From an uncultured Bacteroidales bacterium (GTDB taxonomy: Bacteria > Bacteroidota > Bacteroidia > Bacteroidales > UBA932): a stretch of DNA of 64,000 nt. This document shows positions 52,801-61,041 of the stretch, one piece after another. The stretch lies in assembly GCA_944326365.1 (NCBI GenBank), contig CALVDR010000009.1, forward strand, positions 1-64,000. The letters run 5' to 3'. Position 1 is the stretch's first letter; every line of letters begins with the position of its first letter. The translations under genes and the position numbers were made by a program. The notes under the pieces are model-generated. The model searched no databases. It had not been told where the DNA came from and saw nothing but the letters and a program-made list of their open reading frames with translations.

Positions 52801-53058
52801 TTTATAGTTGCTCCTCTCTATCTTGCGTCCGGTATCGGGCAGAAAAAACACTCTGTCCCCGTCTATCATGTCATACAGGTCGGAAGCGCAATACTCGGCA
52901 GATTCCTTGTCAGGAAGCACTATGAGATGGATTCCGGACTGCACTGCAGATGAAAAGACAAACCATCTGGCAGACAGAAACAGACCGGAACAGAAAACCT
53001 CCCTCCCGGCCTCAAGACTGTCACGGAGCTGTTCCGTCGATTTCTTGTTTATTAACAT
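49876..53058 (-). CDS. mfd: Transcription-repair coupling factor Mfd
   Basis: The 1060-residue protein has UvrB-like N-terminal domains (PGQYAVRGGLVDIFSY, ISFFGNEVESISIF), the RNA-polymerase interaction domain (NIGDYIVHIDHGVGIFGGLV), and the RecG-like helicase: Walker A VCGDVGFGKTEVAVRAAF, LVPTTILALQHY, DEEQ box LIIDEEQKFGV, TATPIPRTLQFSLLG, RGRVGRSNKRAFCYL. A TRCF C-terminal domain follows. It removes stalled RNA polymerase and recruits UvrA. It is the first gene leftward of the candidate replication origin. Confidence 0.97.
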   Translation of the reverse strand: MLINKKSTEQLRDSLEAGREVFCSGLFLSARWFVFSSAVQSGIHLIVLPDKESAEYCASDLYDMIDGDRVFFLPDTGRKIERSNYKASLEVQRTAALGRIMNAPDGELSVLVTYPEALEEKVPTGDKVSSSIISLVKGAEEDFDGLCARLASEGFVKTDFVSEPGQYAVRGGLVDIFSYSFNNPFRISFFGNEVESISIFNCNTQLSESQVDSVDICPELVSEDDEGTPLSALLPDDAVVWLDSSDMYREKEFFPALLDFRHVYIDTPLSAQDVSPVKFDISPQPVFNKNFELLVEDIRKRVEEGWKVYIFGEKESQLERLRSILSQYGGIIPGFCPGKNIHNGFIDNQDRICCYSDHEIFDRFHRVAIRRTVEKSEQLTINDLTSFNIGDYIVHIDHGVGIFGGLVRVRDDKGRMHEVVKLIYKDNDTVLVSVHSLHKISRYKSKDAEPPKIYKLGSKVWQNLKANTKKKVKDIAKELIQLYAKRKSAEGFAFSPDTYMQEELESSFMYEDTPDQEKAVKAVKADMEADYPMDRLVCGDVGFGKTEVAVRAAFKAVADSKQVAVLVPTTILALQHYNTFKGRLKDFPCNIDYVSRLRTAREVSDIQKRLKNGSIDIVIGTHKLIGKGFEFKDLGLLIIDEEQKFGVSAKEKLRQMKSSVDTLTLTATPIPRTLQFSLLGARDLSIINTPPPNRIPVQTEIMLFDHDEIKRIIDYELNRGGQIFFVHNRVEELQSIYDILHRIEPDMKICVAHGQMEAKTLENKILDFMEGDYDMLLCTTIIENGLDIPNANTIIINQAQNIGLSDLHQLRGRVGRSNKRAFCYLIVPPLVSITDEARRRLKAIESFSDLGSGFNIAMQDLDIRGAGNLLGAEQSGFISDMGLETYQKILAEAMEELGVETGSTAGRSDESYVSDCTIETDQLALIPDSYIDMTAEKIRIYKELDSISDEKSLDRYRDRLEDRFGKIPPELDRLFDIVRIRQLGEKLGFEKIIIKNGVMICFFISNPLSKYYRSEKFSSILQSINGNPALFDLKQNDSKLRIFVRNVESLSKAYSILKKL

Positions 53059-53388
53059 TTCTCCAGTTTTTCTGTTGAAAACATGTTCATATCACTACAG
53101 AATCATGTAGATAATGTGTAGATATCCTGTTCAAATAAAATCCAAAAATAAATTATAAAATCCGAATAATCCGTATAAACGGCATTAATATTTGATTTCA
53201 AAAAATTCCACGAACAATTTTTCTCGTGATTTTCTAACCGGAAACGGCACATTGCTGTAAATAATCCACAGAGACAAATTATTGATAATGAGCACTCATC
53301 CATACATTATCAACATATCCACAGCTATATTATAAAAACCATTCCTTTAAAATAAACTATATTTGTAAAATAAATTTTGATAATGATT
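53059..53388. other. Candidate chromosomal replication origin (oriC) in the mfd-ruvB gap
   Basis: This 330-base AT-rich gap contains no gene. One-mismatch matches to the DnaA box TTATCCACA occur at 53262-53270 (TAATCCACA), 53307-53315 (TTATCAACA) and 53315-53323 (ATATCCACA); a weaker one lies near 53110-53120 on the other strand. Genes diverge from it. Third-position bias of plus-strand genes shifts from C/A-rich (secDF, ychF, the 33-39 kb genes) to T/G-rich (ruvB, frdA, mnmG) across it, and the minus-strand mfd and ppiD are T/G-enriched, as leading-strand genes usually are. Two parS-like sites lie at 62.6 and 63.2 kb. The part nearest ruvB also carries its promoter. I infer an origin; the alternative is an ordinary divergent promoter region. 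Confidence 0.5.
53358..53365 (+). promoter_or_regulatory. -7 box for ruvB
   Basis: TATATTTG lies 23 bases before ATG 53389, within the AT-rich candidate origin gap. Confidence 0.6.
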
Positions 53389-54414
53389 ATGGCAGAGCGA
53401 TTCGACCCGCATGACCCGTCCGCCGGAAAGGACAAGGATCTCGACAAGCTGATAAGGCCGCAGGCTCTCGGCGACTTTTCCGGGCAAGACAAGATAATAA
53501 AAAATCTCCGGATATTCGTGAAAGCGGCCAAAATGAGAGGGGAGTCCCTCGACCATGTGCTGTTTCACGGCCCTCCCGGGTTGGGAAAGACCACTCTTGC
53601 CCATATAATAGCGAATGAGCTGGGGGCAAATCTGAAAGTGACGTCAGGACCTGTGCTTGACAAGCCTGGCGACCTGGCCGGACTGCTGACTTCCCTTGAT
53701 GAAGGAGACGTGCTTTTCATAGACGAGATACACAGGCTTTCTCCGGTAGTGGAGGAGTATCTGTATTCCGCCATGGAAGATTTCGTCATCGACATCATGA
53801 TAGACAAGGGACCTGGAGCACGTTCCGTGCGCATATCCCTCAATCCTTTCACTCTTGTAGGGGCCACTACCAGAAGCGGTCTTCTTACGTCGCCGCTCAG
53901 AGCCAGATTCGGCATAAAGTTCGCCCTTGAATATTATGACACATCCGATCTGGTCCATATAGTGAAGAGGAGCGCTGATATACTGGGCATAGGCATTGAT
54001 GACGAAGCTGCGTACGAGGTGGCGTTGCGCAGCAGGGGAACACCCCGTATCGCCAATTCCCTTCTTCGCAGGGTCAGGGATTTCGCGCAGGTCGTAGGAG
54101 ACGGGCATATTGATCTGAAAATAGCAAGATATGCGCTTGACGCTCTCAATATCGACAAACGGGGGCTGGACTCCATCGACAACAAGATCCTCAGGACCAT
54201 AATCACCAAATTCAAGGGTGGCCCTGTCGGGGCCAATACCATTGCCACGGCAGTGGGGGAGGATCAGGGAACTCTGGAGGAAGTGTATGAGCCATTCCTT
54301 ATTAAAGAAGGGTTTCTGATAAGGACTCCGCGCGGAAGGGAAGTGACCGAACTTGCATACAGGCATCTCGGTATTGATATGTTGTCTGACGGTGGTGACG
54401 GTACATTGTTCTGA
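53389..54414 (+). CDS. ruvB: Holliday junction branch-migration helicase RuvB
   Basis: The 341-residue protein shows [16 protein letters not shown], Walker [20 protein letters not shown], Walker [20 protein letters not shown], sensor 1 [19 protein letters not shown] with the arginine finger, and the C-terminal winged helix ([44 protein letters not shown]). ATG 53383 is an alternative start adding two residues. It drives branch migration with RuvA, encoded on the other strand at 63.2 kb, so ruvA and ruvB are not in one operon here. Confidence 0.97.
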   Translation: MAERFDPHDPSAGKDKDLDKLIRPQALGDFSGQDKIIKNLRIFVKAAKMRGESLDHVLFHGPPGLGKTTLAHIIANELGANLKVTSGPVLDKPGDLAGLLTSLDEGDVLFIDEIHRLSPVVEEYLYSAMEDFVIDIMIDKGPGARSVRISLNPFTLVGATTRSGLLTSPLRARFGIKFALEYYDTSDLVHIVKRSADILGIGIDDEAAYEVALRSRGTPRIANSLLRRVRDFAQVVGDGHIDLKIARYALDALNIDKRGLDSIDNKILRTIITKFKGGPVGANTIATAVGEDQGTLEEVYEPFLIKEGFLIRTPRGREVTELAYRHLGIDMLSDGGDGTLF

Positions 54415-54418
54415 TTTT

Positions 54419-55687
54419 ATGTCAAGTGTATGGAAATATATCGCGGTTTCGGTGCTGATGTTGGCTCCGTCGCTGTCTGATGCATGTACGGCTGTCATAA
54501 TTTCGGGAAAGAAGACTGCGGACGGACGGCCTCTGATGTGGAAGAACCGAGACACGGACTGTCTGGACAACAGTGTAAGGCATTTCAAGGGTGAAAAATA
54601 TTCCTTTGTAGGTCTTGTCAATTCCGATTCTCCAGGCGGTGAGGTGTGGATAGGAGCGAATACTGCCGGTTTTTCCATTATGAATACAGCTTCCTATTGC
54701 CTTAAAAACGACGATATCCCTGCTTCCAGGATGGACCGGGAGGGGATACTCATGTACAGGGCACTTGAAATCTGCGCCTCTCTCGAAGATTTCGAGCATT
54801 TTCTCGATACATTGTCCCGTCCTTTCGGTGTGGAAGCGAATTTCGGCTGCATCGATGCACATGGCGGAGCCGCATGGTATGAGACCGGCAATTATTCTTA
54901 TTATAAAAGGGATGTAAATTCCACTGGTAATGGCTACATCGTAGTGACTAATTTTTCCGAATCGGGCGAACCGTCCCGATGGCGCGGAGTGGAACGCTGG
55001 ACCACTGCCTGTAACATATTCGGGGAAATGGACGGCAGGGGAGAACTGCGTGATATCAGTCCGCTTGATATCATGGACAGTCTTTCCAGGTCTTACAGAA
55101 ACGATGTGACAGGCATTGATCTGGTACGTGATGCCGATGTATTCCTTTCGGGGACTACAGGCCTGTTTCCGGATCTGGACTTCATACCCAGAAAATCCAC
55201 TTCCGCTTCAGTAGTGGTCCAGGGAGTTGAAGACGGAGGTAATCCCGCTTCCGCTGTCTTCTGGGCGGCTCTCGGATATCCGGCAGTCTCTGTGACAGTT
55301 CCGGTTCCCGTTTCTGAAGAAGATCATGTGCCGTCAGCTCTCTCGGGGTTTCCTTCTTCCTCTTCTGGTACTTTCTGCGGTCTTTCATCCAGGCTGAAAG
55401 ACGAATTGGTTTTCACGTCGGAAGTCAGCAACATGTCGAAATATGTCGATCTCAGGTTCGTGCTGGGTGATGCCGGGCGCTGTATTCCGACATTGGCCTG
55501 CTGCCGTCAGGCAGAGGCCGCAATTACCGGAAGTTTTATGCCGCTGTATCGGAAATTTGTTGACGGAGACATTGCCGAAGGCGAATATCTGGAATTTTAT
55601 GACAGTATTTCCGCTGGATTTTTTTCATCGTATACGGATGCTTTCGGCTGTTATCTCCGCAGGAGCGGTCCGGGAAATATCAGATAA
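54419..55687 (+). CDS. Exported Ntn hydrolase, C45/acyltransferase-like
   Basis: I start at MSSVWKYIAVSVLML, four bases after the ruvB stop, giving a 422-residue product. The signal peptide ends at SDA with Cys23 next (SDA|CTAVIISGKK), so signal peptidase I cleavage would itself expose the N-terminal nucleophile Cys. Asp at -2 argues against a lipobox. The following TADGRPLMWKNRDTD is the pattern of the C45 and related C69/choloylglycine-hydrolase Ntn families, and ANTAGFSIMNTASY and NGYIVVTNFSESG fit the same fold. Relatives hydrolyse or transfer acyl groups on amides (for example carcinine or penicillin-type substrates). Substrate unknown. The family is likely; the subfamily is less sure. 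Confidence 0.72.
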   Translation: MSSVWKYIAVSVLMLAPSLSDACTAVIISGKKTADGRPLMWKNRDTDCLDNSVRHFKGEKYSFVGLVNSDSPGGEVWIGANTAGFSIMNTASYCLKNDDIPASRMDREGILMYRALEICASLEDFEHFLDTLSRPFGVEANFGCIDAHGGAAWYETGNYSYYKRDVNSTGNGYIVVTNFSESGEPSRWRGVERWTTACNIFGEMDGRGELRDISPLDIMDSLSRSYRNDVTGIDLVRDADVFLSGTTGLFPDLDFIPRKSTSASVVVQGVEDGGNPASAVFWAALGYPAVSVTVPVPVSEEDHVPSALSGFPSSSSGTFCGLSSRLKDELVFTSEVSNMSKYVDLRFVLGDAGRCIPTLACCRQAEAAITGSFMPLYRKFVDGDIAEGEYLEFYDSISAGFFSSYTDAFGCYLRRSGPGNIR

Positions 55688-55708
55688 GGCGGATAATGCA
55701 CGAATTAA

Positions 55709-55739
55709 TTGCGGAATTGCATAAAAATCATTAAAATTG
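55709..55739 (+). promoter_or_regulatory. Promoter for frdAB
   Basis: TTG at 55709-55711 and TAAAATTG at 55732-55739 are 20 bases apart. The second differs from TAnnTTTG at one base. The pair lies 27 bases before ATG 55767. Confidence 0.5.
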
Positions 55740-55766
55740 TGGCGAAATTTCATTAAACGATATAAA

Positions 55767-57713
55767 ATGGCCGATAAATTAATTTCTAAGATTCCTGAGG
55801 GTCCTTTGTCTGAAAAATGGACAAAGCATAAATCCCAGCTTCGAGTTGTCAATCCCGGCAACAAAAGGAAAATCGAGATCATTGTCATCGGTACCGGTCT
55901 GGGCGGGGCGTCTGCAGCTGCTTCGCTCGGTGAGCTCGGTTACAATGTGAAGGTTTTCTGCATCAGCGATTCTCCGAGAAGGGCGCATTCCATCGCTGCC
56001 CAGGGAGGTATCAATGCTGCAAAGAACTATCAGAACGACAATGACTCCGTTTACCGACTTTTCTATGAGACCATCAAGGGTGGCGACTACCGCAGCCGCG
56101 AGGCAAATGTCTACCGTCTCGCAGAAGTGAGCGGAAACATCATTGACCAGTGTGTGGCCCAGGGTGTTCCTTTCGCCAGAGAATATGGCGGACTTCTCGC
56201 AAACCGTTCTTTCGGAGGCGCTCAGGTGAGCCGTACGTTCTACGCCCGCGGCCAAACCGGACAGCAGCTTCTTCTCGGAGCCTACGCTGCCCTTAACAGG
56301 CAGATTGCGGCAGGTACGGTGAAGAGCTATCCACGCCATGAAATGCTCGATCTGGTACTCATAAACGGTGAAGCAAAAGGAATCATCGCAAGAAATCTTG
56401 TGACTGGGGAAATTGAAAGATTCGGCGCTCATGCCGTCGTCCTCGCTTCAGGCGGATATGGCAATACATATTTCCTTTCTACAAATGCCATGAACAGCAA
56501 CGGTTCCGCTGCATGGCAGGCTTACAAGAAGGGTGCTTATTTTGCAAATCCTTGCTTTGCACAGATTCATCCTACCTGTATTCCGGTTCACGGGGACCAG
56601 CAGTCAAAGCTGACGCTTATGTCCGAGTCCCTGAGAAATGACGGACGTATATGGGTTCCTAAGAAGAAAGAGGATGTCATGAGGCTTCGCAAGAAAGAAG
56701 TCAAGCCTTCACAGATACCTGAGGAAGACAGGGATTACTATCTTGAGCGTCGTTATCCGGCTTTCGGAAACCTCGTTCCGCGTGACGTGGCGTCACGTGC
56801 CGCAAAGGAAAGATGTGATGCCGGTTTCGGAGTGAATGAGACAGGACTGGCTGTTTTCCTTGATTTCAGCACTGCCATAGAGAGGCTGGGTGTCGACAAG
56901 ATTCGTGAGAGATACGGCAACCTGTTCCAGATGTACCAGAAGATCACGGATTCCGACCCTTACAAGGAGCCTATGATGATTTATCCGGCCATACATTATA
57001 CTATGGGTGGTCTCTGGGTTGACTACAATCTCCAGACTACCATACCTGGCCTTTATGCCATAGGTGAGGCCAATTTCAGCGATCACGGCGGAAACCGTCT
57101 GGGTGCTTCTGCCCTGATGCAGGGTCTTGCGGACGGATATTTCATCCTTCCGTATACTATCGGAGACTATCTTGCCACACAGTTCAAGAATCCTAAGACA
57201 GATACTTCCGCCCCTGAATTCGAAGAAGCAGAGAAGAAGGTGAAAGCCAAGATCGACAGACTTCTTTCAATCAAGGGCAAGCATACTGTAGACGAACTTC
57301 ACAAGAAGCTCGGACATATCATGTGGGAATATGTGGGTATGGCCCGCAACGAGTCCGGACTGAAGAAAGCTATCGAGCTTATTCAGGAACTCCGCAAGGA
57401 ATTCTGGAGCGATGTATACGTGGCCGGTGACAAGGAAAACTTCAACCAGGAGCTTGAAAAGGCTCTCAGACTTGCGGATTTCCTTGAAATCGGAGAACTC
57501 ATGGCTCGTGACGCCCTTAACAGAAAGGAATCCTGCGGCGGCCATTTCCGTGAGGAAATGCAGACCGAAGACGGCGAGACCAAGCGTGATGACGAGAATT
57601 TCATGTATGTCGCTGCCTGGGAGTACAAGGGCGAAGATTCAGTGCCTGAAATGCATAAGGAGCCTCTCAAATATGAGAATATCAAGATAGCTACCAGAAA
57701 CTATAAAGACTAG
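55767..57713 (+). CDS. frdA: Fumarate reductase/succinate dehydrogenase flavoprotein subunit
   Basis: The start [18 protein letters not shown] matches Bacteroidetes relatives. The 648-residue subunit has the FAD-binding [21 protein letters not shown], the histidyl-FAD region [19 protein letters not shown], an active-site His in [28 protein letters not shown], and [18 protein letters not shown]. It is of the epsilon-proteobacterial/Bacteroidetes type. Bacteroidales use it chiefly as a fumarate reductase in anaerobic respiration to succinate. frdB follows six bases downstream. The cytochrome b subunit gene that normally precedes frdA is not present. Confidence 0.95.
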   Translation: MADKLISKIPEGPLSEKWTKHKSQLRVVNPGNKRKIEIIVIGTGLGGASAAASLGELGYNVKVFCISDSPRRAHSIAAQGGINAAKNYQNDNDSVYRLFYETIKGGDYRSREANVYRLAEVSGNIIDQCVAQGVPFAREYGGLLANRSFGGAQVSRTFYARGQTGQQLLLGAYAALNRQIAAGTVKSYPRHEMLDLVLINGEAKGIIARNLVTGEIERFGAHAVVLASGGYGNTYFLSTNAMNSNGSAAWQAYKKGAYFANPCFAQIHPTCIPVHGDQQSKLTLMSESLRNDGRIWVPKKKEDVMRLRKKEVKPSQIPEEDRDYYLERRYPAFGNLVPRDVASRAAKERCDAGFGVNETGLAVFLDFSTAIERLGVDKIRERYGNLFQMYQKITDSDPYKEPMMIYPAIHYTMGGLWVDYNLQTTIPGLYAIGEANFSDHGGNRLGASALMQGLADGYFILPYTIGDYLATQFKNPKTDTSAPEFEEAEKKVKAKIDRLLSIKGKHTVDELHKKLGHIMWEYVGMARNESGLKKAIELIQELRKEFWSDVYVAGDKENFNQELEKALRLADFLEIGELMARDALNRKESCGGHFREEMQTEDGETKRDDENFMYVAAWEYKGEDSVPEMHKEPLKYENIKIATRNYKD

Positions 57714-57719
57714 ACTGAA

Positions 57720-58499
57720 ATGGATTTTACTTTAAGAATATGGCGTCAGAAAAACGCCAAGTCCGAAGGACATTTTGAGACATATCAGGTAAAGAACATC
57801 TCTGCAGACAGTTCTTTTCTTGAGATGCTTGATATCCTCAATGAGCAGTTGATTCATGAGGGGATAGATCCGGTAGCTGTTGAAAAAGGCTGCCAGAGCA
57901 GTGGTCCTGTTTCGTTCGACCATGACTGCCGTGAAGGTATTTGCGGAGCTTGTTCGCTTTACATTAACGGACGTGCACACGGACCTGATGATGAGGTCAC
58001 TACATGCCAGCTCCATATGCGCAAGTTCCATGACGGTGATACCATCACTATAGAGCCGTGGAGAAGCAAGGGTTTCCCTGTAATCAAGGACCTTGTTGTA
58101 GACCGTCGCGCTTTCGACAAGATTCTTCAGGCCGGTGGATTCATCTCAGTAGGTACGGGCGGTGTTCCGGACGGAAATGCAATCCTCATTTCTCATGAGA
58201 CTGCTGAAGAAAGCATGGACGGAGCTGCATGTATCGGTTGCGGTGCATGTGTGGCTACCTGTAAGAACGGTTCTGCAATGCTTTTCGTAGCTGCCAGGGT
58301 AAGTTCTCTCGCTCTTCTTCCTCAGGGAAAGGTAGAGGGAGCAAAGAGGGCAAAAGCCATGGTCGCAAAGATGGACGAACTCGGATTCGGTGCATGTACG
58401 AACACACGTGCCTGTGAGATGGAATGTCCTAAACACATCACTGTGTCGCACATTGCCAGACTGAACAGGGAATTCCTTTCCGCAAAATTCAAGGATTAA
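57720..58499 (+). CDS. frdB: Fumarate reductase/succinate dehydrogenase iron-sulfur subunit
   Basis: The 259-residue subunit has the [2Fe-2S] cysteines in [17 protein letters not shown] and a later C (TCQLHMR), with an extra Cys in EKGCQSSGP. The second domain shows [18 protein letters not shown] and [15 protein letters not shown] for the [4Fe-4S] and [3Fe-4S] clusters. It passes electrons between the quinone-binding membrane subunit and FrdA. The terminator downstream means no frdC or frdD follows either. Confidence 0.95.
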   Translation: MDFTLRIWRQKNAKSEGHFETYQVKNISADSSFLEMLDILNEQLIHEGIDPVAVEKGCQSSGPVSFDHDCREGICGACSLYINGRAHGPDDEVTTCQLHMRKFHDGDTITIEPWRSKGFPVIKDLVVDRRAFDKILQAGGFISVGTGGVPDGNAILISHETAEESMDGAACIGCGACVATCKNGSAMLFVAARVSSLALLPQGKVEGAKRAKAMVAKMDELGFGACTNTRACEMECPKHITVSHIARLNREFLSAKFKD

Positions 58500-58549
58500 A
58501 TATTCATAATTGTTCCGGCTGATTACCGATCTTCCGGAACAGTATTATT

Positions 58550-58587
58550 TTGACCGGACTCTGAAAAGGGTCCGGTCAATTTTTTAC
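58550..58587. terminator. Terminator after frdB
   Basis: TTGACCGGAC pairs perfectly with GTCCGGTCAA (58550-58559 with 58570-58579), followed by a T run on the plus strand. A weaker GTTCCGG/CCGGAAC hairpin precedes it at about 58512-58539. hflX converges on the same site. Confidence 0.88.
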
Positions 58588-59759
58588 CAGAGGAAATTGT
58601 CGAACGGATAGCGTCCTGCATGTATTTCTGCGACCATTTTGTACAGGTCCGAACGCAATTTGTCGATTCCTGTCCTGTTTTTCGCTGAAATGAATATGCA
58701 TGGAGTGTTTTCTTTGGCTATCCAGCTGTTCTTGAACTCTTCAAGGGTATAGTTTTCAGCCCTTTTCGGCTCCAATGAGAACTCATCGTATTCTTCATAA
58801 CGGTATGCGTCGATTTTGTTGAAAACTACGAAAATCGGCTTATTTATGGCGTTTATGTCCCTGAGTGTTTCTTCTACTACTCTTATATGTTCTTCGAAAT
58901 TCGGATGCGATATGTCGACCACATGCATCAGTATGTCGGCTTCACGGACTTCATCAAGAGTGCTTTTGAATGCTTCCACCAGCTGGGTAGGAAGTTTTCT
59001 TATAAAACCTACCGTATCACTGAGCAGGAAAGGCACGTTTTCTATCACGACCTTTCTCACCGTAGTATCAAGCGTCGCGAACAGTTTGTTTTCAGCGAAT
59101 ACATCGCTCTTTGCCAGCAGATTCATCAGTGTGCTTTTCCCCACGTTCGTGTAACCTACAAGTGATATTCTCACGAGGGAGCCTCTGTTTCCACGCTGTG
59201 AGGCCATCTGCTTGTCAATTTTCTTCAGCTGTTCTTTAAGTTTGGCTATCTTGTCCTGGATGATTCGCCTGTCTGTTTCTATCTGCGTTTCACCCGGACC
59301 TCTCATTCCTATGCCTCCTTTTTGTCTTTCCAGATGTGTCCACATTCTGGTAAGCCGGGGGAGCAGGTACTGGTACTGTGCAAGTTCAACCTGAGTCTTC
59401 GCATATGCAGTCTTCGCCCTTTGTGCGAATATATCCAGAATCAGATTTGTCCTGTCCAGAATCCTTGTTTCCAGTTCCCTTTCTATATTTCTTAATTGTG
59501 TAGGAGTGAGTTCATCATCGAAAATGACAAGTTCTATTTCATTTTCCCGGATGTATTCCTTGATTTCAGCAAGTTTTCCGCTTCTGATATATGTCCTGGT
59601 ATCAGGCCTGTCAACTTTCTGTATGAACTTTTTCGTGCCTTCTGCTCCTGCGGTTTCAGCCAGAAATTCCAGTTCATCCAGATATTCCATTACCTGTCTT
59701 TCGTCGTCACCCTGTTTGATGACGCCTACAAAAATCGCTTTTTCTTTACCTTCAGTCAT
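58584..59759 (-). CDS. hflX: GTPase HflX
   Basis: The 391-residue protein has the HflX N-terminal domain (KKFIQKVDRPDTRTYIRSGKL, LVIFDDELTPTQLRNIE, RTNLILDIFAQRAKTAYAKTQVELAQ), the signature RGPGETQIETDRR, then the G domain: VGYTNVGKSTLMN (G1), FLLSDTVGFIRKLPT (G3) and FNKIDAY (G4, NKxD). It splits stalled ribosomes in other bacteria. It lies 68 bases downstream of tonB on the same strand, with a terminator between them. Its plus-strand neighbours and A-rich codon endings fit a lagging-strand gene. Confidence 0.95.
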   Translation of the reverse strand: MTEGKEKAIFVGVIKQGDDERQVMEYLDELEFLAETAGAEGTKKFIQKVDRPDTRTYIRSGKLAEIKEYIRENEIELVIFDDELTPTQLRNIERELETRILDRTNLILDIFAQRAKTAYAKTQVELAQYQYLLPRLTRMWTHLERQKGGIGMRGPGETQIETDRRIIQDKIAKLKEQLKKIDKQMASQRGNRGSLVRISLVGYTNVGKSTLMNLLAKSDVFAENKLFATLDTTVRKVVIENVPFLLSDTVGFIRKLPTQLVEAFKSTLDEVREADILMHVVDISHPNFEEHIRVVEETLRDINAINKPIFVVFNKIDAYRYEEYDEFSLEPKRAENYTLEEFKNSWIAKENTPCIFISAKNRTGIDKLRSDLYKMVAEIHAGRYPFDNFLW

Positions 59760-59770
59760 TTTCCTTCATA

Positions 59771-59805
59771 AAAAAAGGCCATCCTGTTTCGTGAGGACAG
59801 CCTTT
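59771..59805 (-). terminator. Terminator after tonB
   Basis: On the minus strand AAAGGC pairs with GCCTTT and TCCT with AGGA around an 8-base loop, with a 2x2 internal mismatch, followed by seven T residues. Confidence 0.75.
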
Positions 59806-59827
59806 GTCAAACTGTTTTGGATAAGAT

Positions 59828-60520
59828 TTACCTGAGCTGGAATATAACAGGGAAAGTGTAAGTAACCCTCACTGCGCGGTCCCTCTGTTTTCCAGGTGTC
59901 CATCTCGGTGAACTTGAAACCACTCTGACTGCCTCCTGGTCAAGTGATGAATCCACACCGCGGAGAACTTTCACGTTTGTCACCCTTCCGTCAGATTCTA
60001 CCGTGAACTGGAGTGTGACGCGGCCCTGTACTCCGTTTTCCTTTGCTATCTCAGGATAAACAAGTCTCTGATTGACCCATTTTGAGAACTCGTTTGCATC
60101 TCCGCCCATGAACGATGGCTTCTCTTCCACCAGCTGGAACGGAATAGCTTCTTCTTCTATGACTTCTTCTTCGACACTTTCTACATAGTCCATGATTTCC
60201 ACACCCATGTTGGCGTCATCCTCCAGATTCAGGAACAGGTTGTCATCTACTACGATTTCATCGTCCACGATGTCGATCTGGTCTGAAAGTACAGGCATTT
60301 TAGGTGCTGATGGTGGTGGGGGAGGTGTTTCAGTCTGTGTAGCGATGACTTCTTCCACCTCGATGACTTGTGTAGTGTCTTCGAGTTCGATGATCTGCTG
60401 TTCTTCGGTCTGCCATTCGAATGCTACGAAAACAGCTGCGAGAGCCACGATCAGTCCGATCTCCAGAAATAGAAGTTTCTTGTTTTCAAGATTGGCCTTC
60501 TCAGTCTTTTTTATTTCCAT
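59828..60520 (-). CDS. TonB-family energy transducer
   Basis: The 230-residue protein has one N-terminal membrane anchor (about 15-38), an unusually acidic rather than Pro/Lys-rich spacer with only a short proline run (TPPPPPSAP), and the TonB C-terminal domain: KPSFMGGDANEFSKWVNQRLVYP, ENGVQGRVTLQFTVESDGRVTNVKVLRG, WTPGKQRDRAVRVTYTFPVIFQL. It would couple the proton motive force to outer-membrane receptors such as SusC at 16-19 kb; many TonB paralogues usually exist, so the pairing is not implied. ExbB/ExbD genes are not adjacent. Confidence 0.92.
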   Translation of the reverse strand: MEIKKTEKANLENKKLLFLEIGLIVALAAVFVAFEWQTEEQQIIELEDTTQVIEVEEVIATQTETPPPPPSAPKMPVLSDQIDIVDDEIVVDDNLFLNLEDDANMGVEIMDYVESVEEEVIEEEAIPFQLVEEKPSFMGGDANEFSKWVNQRLVYPEIAKENGVQGRVTLQFTVESDGRVTNVKVLRGVDSSLDQEAVRVVSSSPRWTPGKQRDRAVRVTYTFPVIFQLR

Positions 60521-60583
60521 TTATTTCAATTTTTAGATAATCGGTTTTAGTGCGGTAAAGTTATGAAGAATTATTTTTATTTC

Positions 60584-60592
60584 ATAATTTTG
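60584..60592 (+). promoter_or_regulatory. -7 box for ybeY-mnmG
   Basis: TAATTTTG lies about 23 bases before the ybeY ATG (position given to within two bases). On the other strand a weaker box (TAACTTTA, about 60555-60562) may serve tonB. Confidence 0.55.
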
Positions 60593-60614
60593 CGGCTAAT
60601 AATTTTCCTTATTT

Positions 60615-61034
60615 ATGGTATCCTATTATTTCGAAGATACGGATTTCAGACTGAAGGCCAAAACCAGGATCAAATACTGGCTTAAACTCGTGGCTGAAAG
60701 CGAAGTGTACAGACTCGGCAATGTGTCTGTCATCTTCTGTTCTGACAATTATATTCTGGATATAAACCAGCGTTTTCTCCAGCATGATTATTTCACTGAC
60801 ATCATCACTTTCGATTATTCCGAAGGTGACAGGATTTCCGGTGACCTTTTCATCAGTGTCGATTCCGTCAGGGAGAACTCTCTCGAATATGGAACGGAAT
60901 TCGAGGATGAGCTGCATAGGGTCATAGTCCATGGGATATTGCATCTTATAGGATATGATGACCATACAGAGGAAGATGTCAGGGTAATGCGTGCCAAGGA
61001 AAATTATTATCTCTCACTTTACGACCTTATTTGA
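60615..61034 (+). CDS. ybeY: rRNA maturation endoribonuclease YbeY
   Basis: The 139-residue protein shows the zinc motif [16 protein letters not shown] (the family H-G-x-L-H-L-x-G-Y-D-H, with one extra Asp before the last His) and [20 protein letters not shown]. It acts in 16S rRNA 3'-end processing and ribosome quality control. It ends eight bases before the mnmG ATG and is probably co-transcribed with it. Confidence 0.93.
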   Translation: MVSYYFEDTDFRLKAKTRIKYWLKLVAESEVYRLGNVSVIFCSDNYILDINQRFLQHDYFTDIITFDYSEGDRISGDLFISVDSVRENSLEYGTEFEDELHRVIVHGILHLIGYDDHTEEDVRVMRAKENYYLSLYDLI

Positions 61035-61041
61035 AACTTAC

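Noticed and set aside
60991..61041. Longer start for mnmG
   Set aside because: It would lie inside ybeY and add 17 residues before the conserved FAD-binding N-terminus. The excess length of MnmG lies near residues 525-600 instead.
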